Part shown: in pieces, positions 18,248 to 27,079 of the stretch
How positions within the stretch are numbered: the stretch's first letter is position 1
Layout: every line of letters starts with the position of its first letter
Assembly: GCA_947460245.1 (NCBI GenBank)
Contig: CANHGL010000002.1
Location: forward strand, 67,588 to 131,587
DNA length: 64,000 nucleotides
Reading direction: 5' to 3'
Source of the DNA: Sphingobacteriales bacterium
Lineage (GTDB): Bacteria > Bacteroidota > Bacteroidia > Chitinophagales > JADIYW01
The notes under the pieces: model-generated
Database searches by the model: none
Seen by the model: only the letters and a program-made list of their open reading frames with translations
Told to the model about the DNA's origin: nothing
Made by a program: the position numbers and the translations under genes

Positions 18248-19999
18248 CTATTTTTCTTGCGAAGTGGATTCAGAAATAGGTTTTTTAGGTTGATCCAGGA
18301 TGAATTTTTCGTATTGCGATTTGTCTCGAATGACATCATAGAGAGTCATTGGTTTTTTATCCCAATACCAGTGAAACCCTTCTAGTCGGAAAGTTTCCGG
18401 ATTAATTTTTTTCATGGGAGTAAAAGTGGCCTCTGGACTGCCAGTTAGCTTAATTCTATCAACATCTCCTTTTTTGAAATATACTTTTATAAATCCAGAA
18501 GTAGACTTATTAGCACCAGAGAATGCCTCTTTATCTTTTGCAAAGTATATACTTTCAGCATTGCCATCAACATCGATGTGTTCGATCTTCTTATTTTCCA
18601 GAAAAGCCTGCATAAACTTACCTTTGATTTGGTTGAAGATGGAATTGCTTTGCATATTAATCACGAATGCATTTCCATAAACATCAATTCTTTTTATCTC
18701 TTTTTTCTGAGTAAAGAGGTAAATAGAGTCTCCTGTTATTTGCGTGGAGTCCATCCAGAGTATTGGGGAGTAGTACAATTTAAAGATGGAGTCGGTTTCA
18801 GAGTATGAAAGAGAATCAGATACGGCACTTACTTCAGCTCTAATCATTTTCATGTGATAGTAGGCCTTTACATTTTTTATGGAATCTGTTCTCACAAGCG
18901 TATCTGTATTGCCTATGCTGTCCTCCTTTAATAGGTATACAGTTACGGGAGTTTTAAAGCTTAGCAGTGTATCTGCACTTAAGTAGAGTGTGTCTTTCTC
19001 ATCCTCTGAGACAGATATCATTAAGGGGTCCCGGAATGCCTTAACTGTTGAACTATCTTCATTTGAATAAATAACATCACTGAGTATGGTAGTCCGCTCA
19101 GAACTATCCTGCCATACTACATTGCCAACAGCTATTGCTTTTTTGGTGGTATTGTCATAATCTATGCTACTAGCTTTTATATAGCTGTCTCCTTTATGAA
19201 TAGTTGCATTATTTCCAAAAAATGCTTTTTCTTTTCGGGTGTCATAATACCCGCTATTTGTTTCTATAATATTGCTGTCTTTATCAATAATGGTAGTTTT
19301 TGTAATAAAATATGCAATCTCCTGTTGTGTATTATATTTAAGAGAGTCGGCATAAATTGTTCTATTAGGATCTTTTAGTATTACATTTCCATAAAACAGA
19401 GCATCGTTACTTTTATGGTAGTAATAACCTATTGTACTGGTTATAGTAGTGTTTTTATTTACCAATCTTCCTTCACTCATATAATTACCTATGTCGGTAT
19501 CCATATGGTAATTAAGTTCAGGGCTTGTAAGTATCATTGTTTTATCCCGAAGAGAGCACATGCCAGTTAATCTGGCGAGTTTTTGATCACCAAAATATTC
19601 TAGGAAATTCCCCCAAATATCAATACTATCTCCCTTGGAGATATGAACTTGTTTCCCATAGGCTGTCATGTAATTCGCATCTATGTCGATGATGGCGCTA
19701 TCACAAAACATAATGCCATCTGCATGTTTGAGCACTACGTGTCCTATAAGCTTTCTATATCTGCCAAGTTCTTCAGAGCGATAGAGTAAGGAGTCTGTCT
19801 TTATAATCTCAATCTTTTTTTTTCGGGAAGTATCTTTTGCTGCAGGAGGAAAAAAAGCAGAGTTCTGAGCGCAGATATCCAGGGAAAAAGATAGTAAGGT
19901 AATGATATAGAAACTTATTGGGAGCCAGGTTTTAACAGACTGATTTCCTAAATTAAAAAGGTATCGAGTTGGGTTAATATTTGTATTGATGACACTCAA
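18248..19999 (-). CDS. OstA/LptA-like periplasmic protein
   Basis: The 583-residue product has a long N-terminus with a hydrophobic signal-like segment (about 26-44, ending ICAQ). An OstA/LptA-type beta-jellyroll region of short strands follows (GHVVLKHADGIMFCDSAI, YMTAYGKQVHISKGDS, ALFYGNVILKDP, AVGNVVWQDS, DVYGNAFV). Repeated 'add-a-strand' motifs running through most of the length fit an LPS-bridge protein of Bacteroidota, carrying LPS across the periplasm. The start is TTG (19997-19999), as no ATG precedes the signal segment. It lies 15 bases after the terminator of the MCE gene and near the divergently transcribed LptD-like gene, which supports the LPS role. Confidence 0.8.
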   Translation of the reverse strand: MSVINTNINPTRYLFNLGNQSVKTWLPISFYIITLLSFSLDICAQNSAFFPPAAKDTSRKKKIEIIKTDSLLYRSEELGRYRKLIGHVVLKHADGIMFCDSAIIDIDANYMTAYGKQVHISKGDSIDIWGNFLEYFGDQKLARLTGMCSLRDKTMILTSPELNYHMDTDIGNYMSEGRLVNKNTTITSTIGYYYHKSNDALFYGNVILKDPNRTIYADSLKYNTQQEIAYFITKTTIIDKDSNIIETNSGYYDTRKEKAFFGNNATIHKGDSYIKASSIDYDNTTKKAIAVGNVVWQDSSERTTILSDVIYSNEDSSTVKAFRDPLMISVSEDEKDTLYLSADTLLSFKTPVTVYLLKEDSIGNTDTLVRTDSIKNVKAYYHMKMIRAEVSAVSDSLSYSETDSIFKLYYSPILWMDSTQITGDSIYLFTQKKEIKRIDVYGNAFVINMQSNSIFNQIKGKFMQAFLENKKIEHIDVDGNAESIYFAKDKEAFSGANKSTSGFIKVYFKKGDVDRIKLTGSPEATFTPMKKINPETFRLEGFHWYWDKKPMTLYDVIRDKSQYEKFILDQPKKPISESTSQEK

Positions 20000-20014
20000 A
20001 ATTCTACTTTAAAT

Positions 20015-20042
20015 AAAAAAGCCATTGTGTTAAACAATGGCT
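20015..20042 (-). terminator. intrinsic terminator of the MCE/MlaD gene
   Basis: On the minus strand AGCCATTGT-TTAAC-ACAATGGCT has a 9-bp stem and a 5-base loop and is followed by a run of T (complement of 20015-20020). It starts 20 bases after the stop of the MCE gene and just before the OstA-like gene. Confidence 0.85.
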
Positions 20043-20062
20043 AAAGTACTAAAACTGTTTAT

Positions 20063-21124
20063 TTATTTTTTTATTGCTTTCGCAGCTTTTGGATTTTTTT
20101 GTAGGAACTGTTCTATGGAGGTATCTGTTATGCTAATAGAACGACTACGGTCTATCAATGATAAACTGATGTATTTCTTAGGGTTTGCCTTTAGGTCTAC
20201 TAAAACTGCATTAAGCGATTGAATAGATTTGGTAATATCGTTATAAGCTCCATCTTCTCTTAATAATTTAGAAATAGAACCATTACCATCGTTAACAGTT
20301 TTTAGGGTCTTTTTTAATTCTTGTAAAGTTTCTTTAGCATTCGTTATTGTGGCTGTAAGGTCACCCTGTGCAACCTGAGCAGATATTGTCTGGAAACTAG
20401 ATAATATAGAATCGAGCTTTCCCATTTCGCCATTGAATTTTCCTGTCAGCTCATTGATATTTTTCAATATGCCGTCAATGTTAGATTTATTCTCTGTTAA
20501 AGTTATATTGAGGGAGGTAATCATTTTATCTGCCGTAGCTGCTACTTTATTGACAGATTTTAAGGTTACACTTAAGTCTGTCACTGCTGACTTAAGCAGA
20601 CTGTTTTCTCCCGTGCCTAATTGTGTATTTAAGTTAGTAGCAAGATTCTGAATAGAAACAAGCGTACTGTCTATTCTCGGACCTAAGCTAGTTGCTAAAT
20701 TGGAGATTTCAGAGATAGCATCGCCCTTAACAATACAAAATAAGGTGTCAGCCTCATTAGCTTCTTTATTTTCACTGCCACGCAGAAGTCCTATAGCCAT
20801 TTTACCAAGGTTATCAACGCCGTAGATGATGAATTTACTGTCTTTAGGAACTGTGATATTCTTATCGAGTTTGAGTCTTAAGATAGCTTTATGATTATAG
20901 TTTGGACTTCCAGATAGGGTGATTTTTTCAACTCTGCCGATGGGTACTCCATTTTCCAAAACGGCACTGGACGGTGTAATATTACTGGTGCGCTCAGCGG
21001 CTGTAACAATATATTTACTTCTGGTAAAAATATCATTACCCTGCAGATACTTATAGCCCAAAATAAATATAGTAATGCCAATAACGGTAAGAGAGCCTAC
21101 TAAAATCTCGTTTTTATTTTCCAA
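20063..21124 (-). CDS. MCE/MlaD family lipid-transport protein
   Basis: The 353-residue protein has one N-terminal transmembrane helix (about 6-26, ILVGSLTVIGITIFILGYKY). An MCE domain follows at about 38-118 (NITPSSAVLENGVPIGRVEKI, AILRLKLDKNITVPKDSKF, GLLRGSEN), then a long helical region (about 150-300) that would form the needle or barrel-lining helices. MCE proteins bind and pass phospholipids between membranes as MlaD-type hexamers. The usual MlaE/MlaF permease and ATPase genes are not here. The start is TTG (21122-21124); the next in-frame ATG would lose the membrane helix. A TATATTTG box lies at 21147-21154. It ends with a clear terminator. Confidence 0.85.
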   Translation of the reverse strand: MENKNEILVGSLTVIGITIFILGYKYLQGNDIFTRSKYIVTAAERTSNITPSSAVLENGVPIGRVEKITLSGSPNYNHKAILRLKLDKNITVPKDSKFIIYGVDNLGKMAIGLLRGSENKEANEADTLFCIVKGDAISEISNLATSLGPRIDSTLVSIQNLATNLNTQLGTGENSLLKSAVTDLSVTLKSVNKVAATADKMITSLNITLTENKSNIDGILKNINELTGKFNGEMGKLDSILSSFQTISAQVAQGDLTATITNAKETLQELKKTLKTVNDGNGSISKLLREDGAYNDITKSIQSLNAVLVDLKANPKKYISLSLIDRSRSISITDTSIEQFLQKNPKAAKAIKK

Positions 21125-21146
21125 GAATAAATCAGTTTAGAATAAC

Positions 21147-21154
21147 CAAATATA
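21147..21154 (-). promoter_or_regulatory. -7 box (TATATTTG) for the MCE gene
   Basis: An exact TAnnTTTG on the minus strand lies 22 bases upstream of the TTG start, within the 47-base gap to the amidase gene. It suggests that the MCE gene can be transcribed separately. Confidence 0.4.
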
Positions 21155-21171
21155 AGGAGAAAAAAGGATTG

Positions 21172-22389
21172 TCACTTAAAATATTTTTTAGCCTCTCCGG
21201 CAGGTAATCGTTCCCCATTTTTGTATCCTACTATAAATGCATCCTTAAAGCCAAAAGCAACTGCTTTTTTCATCGTTTTCATAGCGGTATTATAGGATTC
21301 ATATGGTCCATAAACGTATTTATAGGTTCCGTTACTTTTTTCAAATTTTAGATTATCTGTGAGTTTGTAGGCTTTATCAGATTTAGGAAGCGGGCTTGGG
21401 CTTGCTTTTATCTGTACTTTAAATAGAATTGTATTGGTTGTATTAGTATCTGTTGTGAGCGTTGTTTTTGATGTGATATCTTCGTCTGTTACAGCTATTG
21501 CTTGCTGCTCACCAGCATTATCCTTGGTGGGTTGTAACAGATTATCATTTGTATTTACAATAAGTGGCGGCGTAAGTTTATTGCCTTTTTCTATGGTAGT
21601 AAGATAATCACCAAAGGATTCAAAAATTGCATTGGAAAGTTGTATTTCGCCTTCCTTTGAGGTGAGGTACTTTTCTTCAGTTCTATTAGTTAGAAATCCG
21701 GTTTCTATGAGAATAGACGGGCAGGTTGTTCTGTACAATACCCAGAAGCCAGCTTGCTTTACACCTCTGTTAAATCGGTTTAGTCTGGTGGTTAGGTTTT
21801 CCTGTACTTTACTTGCCAAATAAGTGCTCTGTTCTATATTCGCGTTTTGTGCCAGTGAAAGAGCTATCATAGCCTCCGGTGACTCCGGATCAAAGCCTTC
21901 ATAAGTGCTCTCGTAGTCTTTTTCTAATTTAATTACAGAGTTCTCTCGTTTGGCCACGTCCAGATTTGCTTGTGATACGTGTAATCCCATTAGGAAGGTC
22001 TCCGTTCCATAGGCTTCTTTATTAGCATTGGCATTACAGTGTACACTCAAAAACAGATCCGCATTGTTCTTATTTGCCATTAATGCTCGATCCTGCAGGG
22101 TAATAAATACATCAGTGGTTCTCGTGTAAAGTACTTTTATATCCGGATAATTCTCCTCAATCAGCTTTCCTAAAGCTAAAATAATCTTTAATGTAACATC
22201 CTTTTCATTGCTGTGTGATGGGCCATTACATCCGGTATCATGTCCTCCGTGTCCTGCATCTAAGACTATTGTTTTTATTTTATATCCGCTTGTTCCGGCA
22301 AAACAATACAGCTGAGGAAGTGCAGATAATAGAAATATTAGGCAAGCAATCCGTATTTTTGACGTTTTAAGCATAAATTTGAAACTCAT
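21172..22389 (-). CDS. N-acetylmuramoyl-L-alanine amidase with C-terminal SPOR-like domain
   Basis: The 405-residue protein has a signal peptide (about 10-31). A zinc-dependent Amidase_3 domain follows (about 38-265) with metal/catalytic motifs LDAGHGGHD (His47), a Glu near 63, SVHCNAN and ILIETGFLTN. A Thr/Asn-rich linker leads to a SPOR-like domain (about 325-405; FKVQIKASPSPL, YKYVYGPYESYNTAMK, AFIVGYKNGERL). It cuts the peptide stem off peptidoglycan in the periplasm, and the SPOR domain would direct it to denuded glycan at the septum. An alternative start is Met6. It is divergent from the LptD-like gene, with only 22 bases between starts. Confidence 0.92.
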   Translation of the reverse strand: MSFKFMLKTSKIRIACLIFLLSALPQLYCFAGTSGYKIKTIVLDAGHGGHDTGCNGPSHSNEKDVTLKIILALGKLIEENYPDIKVLYTRTTDVFITLQDRALMANKNNADLFLSVHCNANANKEAYGTETFLMGLHVSQANLDVAKRENSVIKLEKDYESTYEGFDPESPEAMIALSLAQNANIEQSTYLASKVQENLTTRLNRFNRGVKQAGFWVLYRTTCPSILIETGFLTNRTEEKYLTSKEGEIQLSNAIFESFGDYLTTIEKGNKLTPPLIVNTNDNLLQPTKDNAGEQQAIAVTDEDITSKTTLTTDTNTTNTILFKVQIKASPSPLPKSDKAYKLTDNLKFEKSNGTYKYVYGPYESYNTAMKTMKKAVAFGFKDAFIVGYKNGERLPAGEAKKYFK

Positions 22390-22411
22390 TTCGTAAATAA
22401 ATATTGTATAG

Positions 22412-25132
22412 TTGTTACGTTTTCTTTCATATCGTGGGCTATTTCTTGTCCTATTTGCAACTATAAGTGTATTTTCTTACGCCCAAAGAGGCTTCCAGTC
22501 AAAAAAAATGAGAACGATCCTGGCTGACTCAGTAGGATTAGCCAAGTCTACAAATATAGAAAATTCACCGGCTGATACTTTATTTAAAGATTCCACAAAT
22601 GTGGATGTAAAAACCTACAAAATAGCGAATAGTGATTTAGAAGATGAAGTCAACTATAATGCAGAGGATTCTATTATTTATGATATTCCCAATAAAACTA
22701 TACTTCTGTATGGTAAAGCAAAGATAAAATATCAGGATATGGATATGGCGGCTGGTTTTATTCGATATAATATGGACAGTAGCGAGGTGTTCGCGAAGGC
22801 AATGCCGGACAGTAGCGGTTATCTGCAGCGGGTAGAATTCAAGGATAAAAATGGGGAATATATTTCGCAAGAGGCAAAGTATAATTTTAAAACTAAAAAA
22901 GGTAAGAGTGTTGGCTTGATTACTAAAGAACTTGACGGTTATCTGCATGGGGAACAAGTAAAAGCGGTAAATGATTCTACTTTATATATCAAGAATGCAC
23001 ATTATACTACCTGTGATCTGGATGAACCGCATTTTTATGTAGAGCTGGGAAAAGCAAAGGTTATCAAGGATAGAATTATGGTGGGTAAGCCGGCAGACGT
23101 AGTAATAGAAGGAGTGAGAACACCGTTGTTTTTGCCTTTTGCAATACTGCCTTCTCTTAAGTCCAAAGGTACCGGATTATTGATGCCTACTTATGGGGAA
23201 AGTCCTAATCTGGGTTTCTTCCTCAACGGATTGGGATATTACTGGCATATCAACGACAAGATGGATCTTACTACTACTGCTGATATATACACCTTAGGTA
23301 GCTTTGGGATTCATATGAACTATGCTTACAGGGTGTTGTATAAACATTCCGGAAATTTGAGTTTAAACATTAATCAGCAAAGGGGAGGCGTGCAATATGA
23401 ACGATTTAATCCTAAGCGACAAAAACCTCCGTTGAATTTTGGTATTCAATGGCAGATGAATATTGATCCCAAGAAGATGTTTAATAGCAGTTTCAATATC
23501 AACCTAAATATCGTCAGCAACAAGACTTTCCAATATTTAAATTCAAGAGATCCGCAAAGTGTTTTGGCTACCAATTTCTCTTCCAATATTTCGTACAGTA
23601 AATATTGGCCTAATAAACCTTATAGGCTAGCTGTAAATACATCATTGGTGCAAAACACTCAATCCAAACAGATTTCACTCACCTTGCCACAACTCTCCTT
23701 CAATGTTACCCGAATAAACCCTTTTCAACGGAAAGTGAAAGCTACTACACGCAAATGGTATGAAAATATTGGCTTCTCTTATGACATGAATGCTTCCAAT
23801 CAGATCAATGCAACAGATTCTACATTCTTCACTATTCAAACACTTAAAAAAATGCGTAATAGTATTACGCACAATTTGCCTATCTCTGGCAATTTTACGC
23901 TTTTTAAGTACTTGAATTTTAATCTAGGGTTTAATTATAAAGAAAACTGGTACTTCAGTTATATTAATAAAACTTACTACGATAACTATGTTCTCTATAA
24001 TGAAAATACTAAGCGTTTAGATACGCTCAGAAATCAGGCAGTAGCGGAAACAAAGTATGGATTTAAGTCTTACAGGAATTTCAATTTCAATATGAGTTTT
24101 AATACTAACCTCTACGGACTTTTCCAGATTAAAAATGCTGACAGTAAACTAAAAGCGATTCGACATACTTTTCGTCCGAGTCTGAATTTTAACTTTAGTC
24201 CTGATTTTACAAAATCATTATGGAAATACAATCGTACAGTTCAAAGTGATTCCCTCGGTAATACTCAGACGTATTCCATCTTTCAAAATAATGGGATAAC
24301 GCCATCCGGTAAGCAAGGTAATATTGGAGTTAGTCTGGGTAACACACTGGAGATAAAAGTATATTCTAAAAAAGATTCCATCAATCACACTAAGAAAATA
24401 ACCTTGCTGGATAATCTCTCGGTAAATATGAATTATAATATGCTTACTAAGAGGCTAAGTCCTTTGAGTATTAATGCCAGTACGCACCTTACCGATAAGC
24501 TTAATCTGACTATGAATGTGAATATGGATCCTTATTCTTTAGATAGTCTGGGGCGACAAACCAACCAGTTTTACTGGAAAGAAAAGAAAAGATTATTTAG
24601 ATTAACCAACATGAATATATCTTTAAGTGGAAGTATTCGTTCTAAAAAAGGTATGCAGGATCAATCCGATTTAAATCAGAAATTATTTAATGAGCAAGGG
24701 GTAAATAATCAGTTTTTCCCGAAGAATGTTTATGATAAAGAATATTATAACTTCTCTATTCCTTGGGCGGTTAATTACCAGTATAGCTTAAATCTATCGC
24801 GCTTTAAATATAACAAGAAGGATACGACAACAATTACACAAACCTTGTCTTTGGGCTTAGATGTAAATATTACCAAGAAGTGGAAGATTAATATTTCTTC
24901 AGGTTTTGATCTTACCAATAAAACAATAACCAGAACGGATATTGCTATAGTAAGAGATTTGCATTGCTGGCAAATGGAATTCAAATGGACGCCTGTCGGT
25001 TTTCAGCAAGGGTTTTATATGACGATTTATGTGACCTCTCAACAATTCAGTTGGCTCAAGTTACAGAAACAAAAAGCATTCTTTGATTCCGGTGTCTTTG
25101 GATCAGGAGGATTAGGCGGAGTAATTAAATAA
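22412..25132 (+). CDS. LptD-like LPS assembly outer-membrane protein
   Basis: The 906-residue protein has a signal peptide (about 1-24, ending FSYAQ). An OstA-like jellyroll region follows (about 75-200; KTILLYGKAKIKYQDMDM, AGFIRYNMDSSEVFAKA). The rest is a long C-terminal beta-barrel, of which PLFLPFAILPSLKSKGTGLL is a typical entry segment, with many alternating strands to the C-terminus. LptD inserts LPS into the outer leaflet together with the lipoprotein LptE, which is not seen here. The start must be the TTG at 22412-22414, because an in-frame TAG precedes it directly and the signal peptide begins there. The OstA-like gene nearby is its likely pathway partner. Confidence 0.88.
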   Translation: MLRFLSYRGLFLVLFATISVFSYAQRGFQSKKMRTILADSVGLAKSTNIENSPADTLFKDSTNVDVKTYKIANSDLEDEVNYNAEDSIIYDIPNKTILLYGKAKIKYQDMDMAAGFIRYNMDSSEVFAKAMPDSSGYLQRVEFKDKNGEYISQEAKYNFKTKKGKSVGLITKELDGYLHGEQVKAVNDSTLYIKNAHYTTCDLDEPHFYVELGKAKVIKDRIMVGKPADVVIEGVRTPLFLPFAILPSLKSKGTGLLMPTYGESPNLGFFLNGLGYYWHINDKMDLTTTADIYTLGSFGIHMNYAYRVLYKHSGNLSLNINQQRGGVQYERFNPKRQKPPLNFGIQWQMNIDPKKMFNSSFNINLNIVSNKTFQYLNSRDPQSVLATNFSSNISYSKYWPNKPYRLAVNTSLVQNTQSKQISLTLPQLSFNVTRINPFQRKVKATTRKWYENIGFSYDMNASNQINATDSTFFTIQTLKKMRNSITHNLPISGNFTLFKYLNFNLGFNYKENWYFSYINKTYYDNYVLYNENTKRLDTLRNQAVAETKYGFKSYRNFNFNMSFNTNLYGLFQIKNADSKLKAIRHTFRPSLNFNFSPDFTKSLWKYNRTVQSDSLGNTQTYSIFQNNGITPSGKQGNIGVSLGNTLEIKVYSKKDSINHTKKITLLDNLSVNMNYNMLTKRLSPLSINASTHLTDKLNLTMNVNMDPYSLDSLGRQTNQFYWKEKKRLFRLTNMNISLSGSIRSKKGMQDQSDLNQKLFNEQGVNNQFFPKNVYDKEYYNFSIPWAVNYQYSLNLSRFKYNKKDTTTITQTLSLGLDVNITKKWKINISSGFDLTNKTITRTDIAIVRDLHCWQMEFKWTPVGFQQGFYMTIYVTSQQFSWLKLQKQKAFFDSGVFGSGGLGGVIK

Positions 25133-25136
25133 ACAA

Positions 25137-25817
25137 CTATTTCGTAAACGCATACTGTACCAGATTAGCTCCCATTTTTAGGGCTTTTAATCTTGTAGCT
25201 TCCGAATCTTTGTGCACAGACTGGTCTTCCCATCCGTCGCCTAAATCACATTCATAGTCATAGAAACAGATCAGTTTGCCTTGGCAAATGAGACCAAAAC
25301 CTTGTGGTGGTTTTTGATTATGTTCATGGATCTTAGGTAAGCCATCCGGAAAATCAAATTTCTGATGATAGATAGGATGTGAAAATGGTAGTTCAATGAA
25401 ATCCAGTTCAGGAAAAACCTTTTTCATCGCCTTACGAATATAGGGGTCTATTCCATAATTATCTGATATGTGTAAAAAGCCACCTGCCAAAAGATATGCC
25501 CTTAGGTTTTTAGCCTCTTGATCAGTAAAAATGATATTGCCATGGCCGGTGATATGCACAAAAGGAAAGTTGAACAGTTCAGCACTGCCTGGTTCTACTT
25601 CACTGATATTAGGACTTAGATTTAAGTTCAGTTGCTGATTGCAAAATTTTGCCAGATTAGATAGGGAAGTAGGATTGGCATACCAGTCGCCACCACCTTT
25701 ATATTTTATCAAACCTAATTTCGAAGTGGTTTTATTTTGGGATAGTAAGCTAACAGGCAGCAATAAGAAAAAGAGGATGCCTAAGTAAGTTGCTATTTTG
25801 TTTTCTCTTTTCATCAT
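25137..25817 (-). CDS. secreted DUF4159 domain protein
   Basis: The 226-residue product has a signal peptide (about 8-26, ending LLSQ) and a DUF4159 domain. The domain shows LIKYKGGGDWYANPTSLSNL, FVHITGHGNIIFTDQEAKNLRAYL (HITGHGNI), GGFLHISDNYG, FSHPIYHQKFDF and GKLICFYDYECDLGDGWE. DUF4159 has a class-I glutamine-amidotransferase-like fold, and its function is unknown. The gene shares one base with the rsmE stop (TAATG) and is the last member of the DUF3822-rsmD-rsmE operon. It converges on the LptD-like gene with 4 bases between stops. Confidence 0.85.
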   Translation of the reverse strand: MMKRENKIATYLGILFFLLLPVSLLSQNKTTSKLGLIKYKGGGDWYANPTSLSNLAKFCNQQLNLNLSPNISEVEPGSAELFNFPFVHITGHGNIIFTDQEAKNLRAYLLAGGFLHISDNYGIDPYIRKAMKKVFPELDFIELPFSHPIYHQKFDFPDGLPKIHEHNQKPPQGFGLICQGKLICFYDYECDLGDGWEDQSVHKDSEATRLKALKMGANLVQYAFTK

Positions 25818-26512
25818 TACTCATAATTTAACGCATTAACTATAGTGCAAGCTACTACACCGGCTGTTTCTACACGCAATATAGATACTCCAAGAGAGAC
25901 AGGACTGTAATTGCTTTGGATAGCGAGCGCAATTTCTTCCCTGGTAAAATCACCCTCGGGTCCAATTAAGAGTATAGCTTCTGAATTTCTTTGATACACT
26001 TCCTTTAGATGTTGCTTGTGGTCTTCGCAATGTGCAATTAATTTTTGACAGGTAAAAGGATACTCCAGAAATGTATTTAGCTGTTGAATAGGGTGAAGTG
26101 CCGGGAAATAGTATTGCCCACTCTGTTTTCCCGCAGCGATTATAATCTGCTCTAATCGCTCTTTTTTTATCGTATTTTTTTCTGTTCTTTTAGAGATAAT
26201 GGGATAGATATCTGAAACGCCTATTTCTGTAGCTTTTTCTAAAAACCATTCCAGTCGCGCAGGATTTTTAGGGATACAAATAGCAATGGATAATTTATTG
26301 GGATTCTCTTTGTAAGGGGTTTGAAGTTCATCAATAGCAACAATTACTTCGTTTTTTCTTATTTCTGAAATCTTTCCTTCTGCTGCTGTTCCCTTTCCGT
26401 TTAGCACACGAATGGGTTGATTTACTTTCGCTCTGAGCACTTTGATGCAATGCCGACTTTGCTCTTCATTTAGAGTGCATGGATTAGAAAGATTTTCAGA
26501 GAAAAAATTCAT
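25817..26512 (-). CDS. rsmE: 16S rRNA (uracil-1498 N3) methyltransferase
   Basis: The 231-residue SPOUT-class enzyme has an N-terminal PUA-like segment (SRHCIKVLRAKVNQPIRVLNG) and a knotted C-terminal domain. The latter shows LSIAICIPKNPARLEWFLEKATEIGV, SKRTEKN, AAGKQSGQ and the SAM-binding LIGPEGDFTREEIALA (near 195), then LGVSILRVETAGV. It methylates U1498 of 16S rRNA. It lies 12 bases after rsmD and overlaps the DUF4159 start by one base, so the genes are surely cotranscribed. Confidence 0.93.
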   Translation of the reverse strand: MNFFSENLSNPCTLNEEQSRHCIKVLRAKVNQPIRVLNGKGTAAEGKISEIRKNEVIVAIDELQTPYKENPNKLSIAICIPKNPARLEWFLEKATEIGVSDIYPIISKRTEKNTIKKERLEQIIIAAGKQSGQYYFPALHPIQQLNTFLEYPFTCQKLIAHCEDHKQHLKEVYQRNSEAILLIGPEGDFTREEIALAIQSNYSPVSLGVSILRVETAGVVACTIVNALNYE

Positions 26513-26524
26513 GTCATTTATAGC

Positions 26525-27061
26525 TTATTCATTTCCAAAAATCCAAAAATGAGTTTGTCCATAATTTCTCACTTCCAATAACTTTGGATGTTCAGTAAAG
26601 TTATGCCTTGGAGATGTTTCTAAAATAAACCATCCGTCTTCTTTTAGCATATTCTTATTAAAAATCATATCCGGAATCTGATCGATTTCTTCCAGTGCAT
26701 AGGGTGGTCCGGCAAAAATTAAATCGAATTTTTCTGAACAGCCCTTTATAAACTGTAAAGCATCTCCGGTGATAATTTTGTGGTTGGGGATTTTGACTTC
26801 TTCGCTCATTTTTCGAATAAAACCAATACTGATTTTACTCATATCAACGGATGTAATATCTGTACAGCCCCTTGAGAATATTTCCATATCCAGGCTTCCG
26901 GTTCCGGCAAATAAATCTAAAAAACGTATCTGTGAGAATTCGAAATTATTGTTGAGAATATTGAATAGAGCTTCCTTGGCGAAATCTGTAGTAGGTCTAG
27001 CCGGTATATTGCGCGGTGGATAAAATCTCTTACCTCGTAAGCTTCCAGAAATAATTCTCAT
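26525..27061 (-). CDS. rsmD: 16S rRNA (guanine-966 N2) methyltransferase, with altered catalytic motif
   Basis: This is a 178-residue Rossmann methyltransferase of the RsmD family. It shows the family N-terminus RIISGSLRGKRFYPP, the substrate-site RPTTDFAKEALFNIL, the SAM motif LDLFAGTGSLDMEI (near 49) and FDLIFAGPPYAL (near 110-121). The family motif IV is (D/N)PPY; here the first residue is Gly (codon GGA, about position 26711). In this class the acidic or amide side chain holds the amino group being methylated, so activity may be altered. Otherwise length and layout are normal. It is second in the operon after the DUF3822 gene (18-base gap). Confidence 0.88.
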   Translation of the reverse strand: MRIISGSLRGKRFYPPRNIPARPTTDFAKEALFNILNNNFEFSQIRFLDLFAGTGSLDMEIFSRGCTDITSVDMSKISIGFIRKMSEEVKIPNHKIITGDALQFIKGCSEKFDLIFAGPPYALEEIDQIPDMIFNKNMLKEDGWFILETSPRHNFTEHPKLLEVRNYGQTHFWIFGNE

Positions 27062-27079
27062 AAAAAGTGTCTAATAAGG

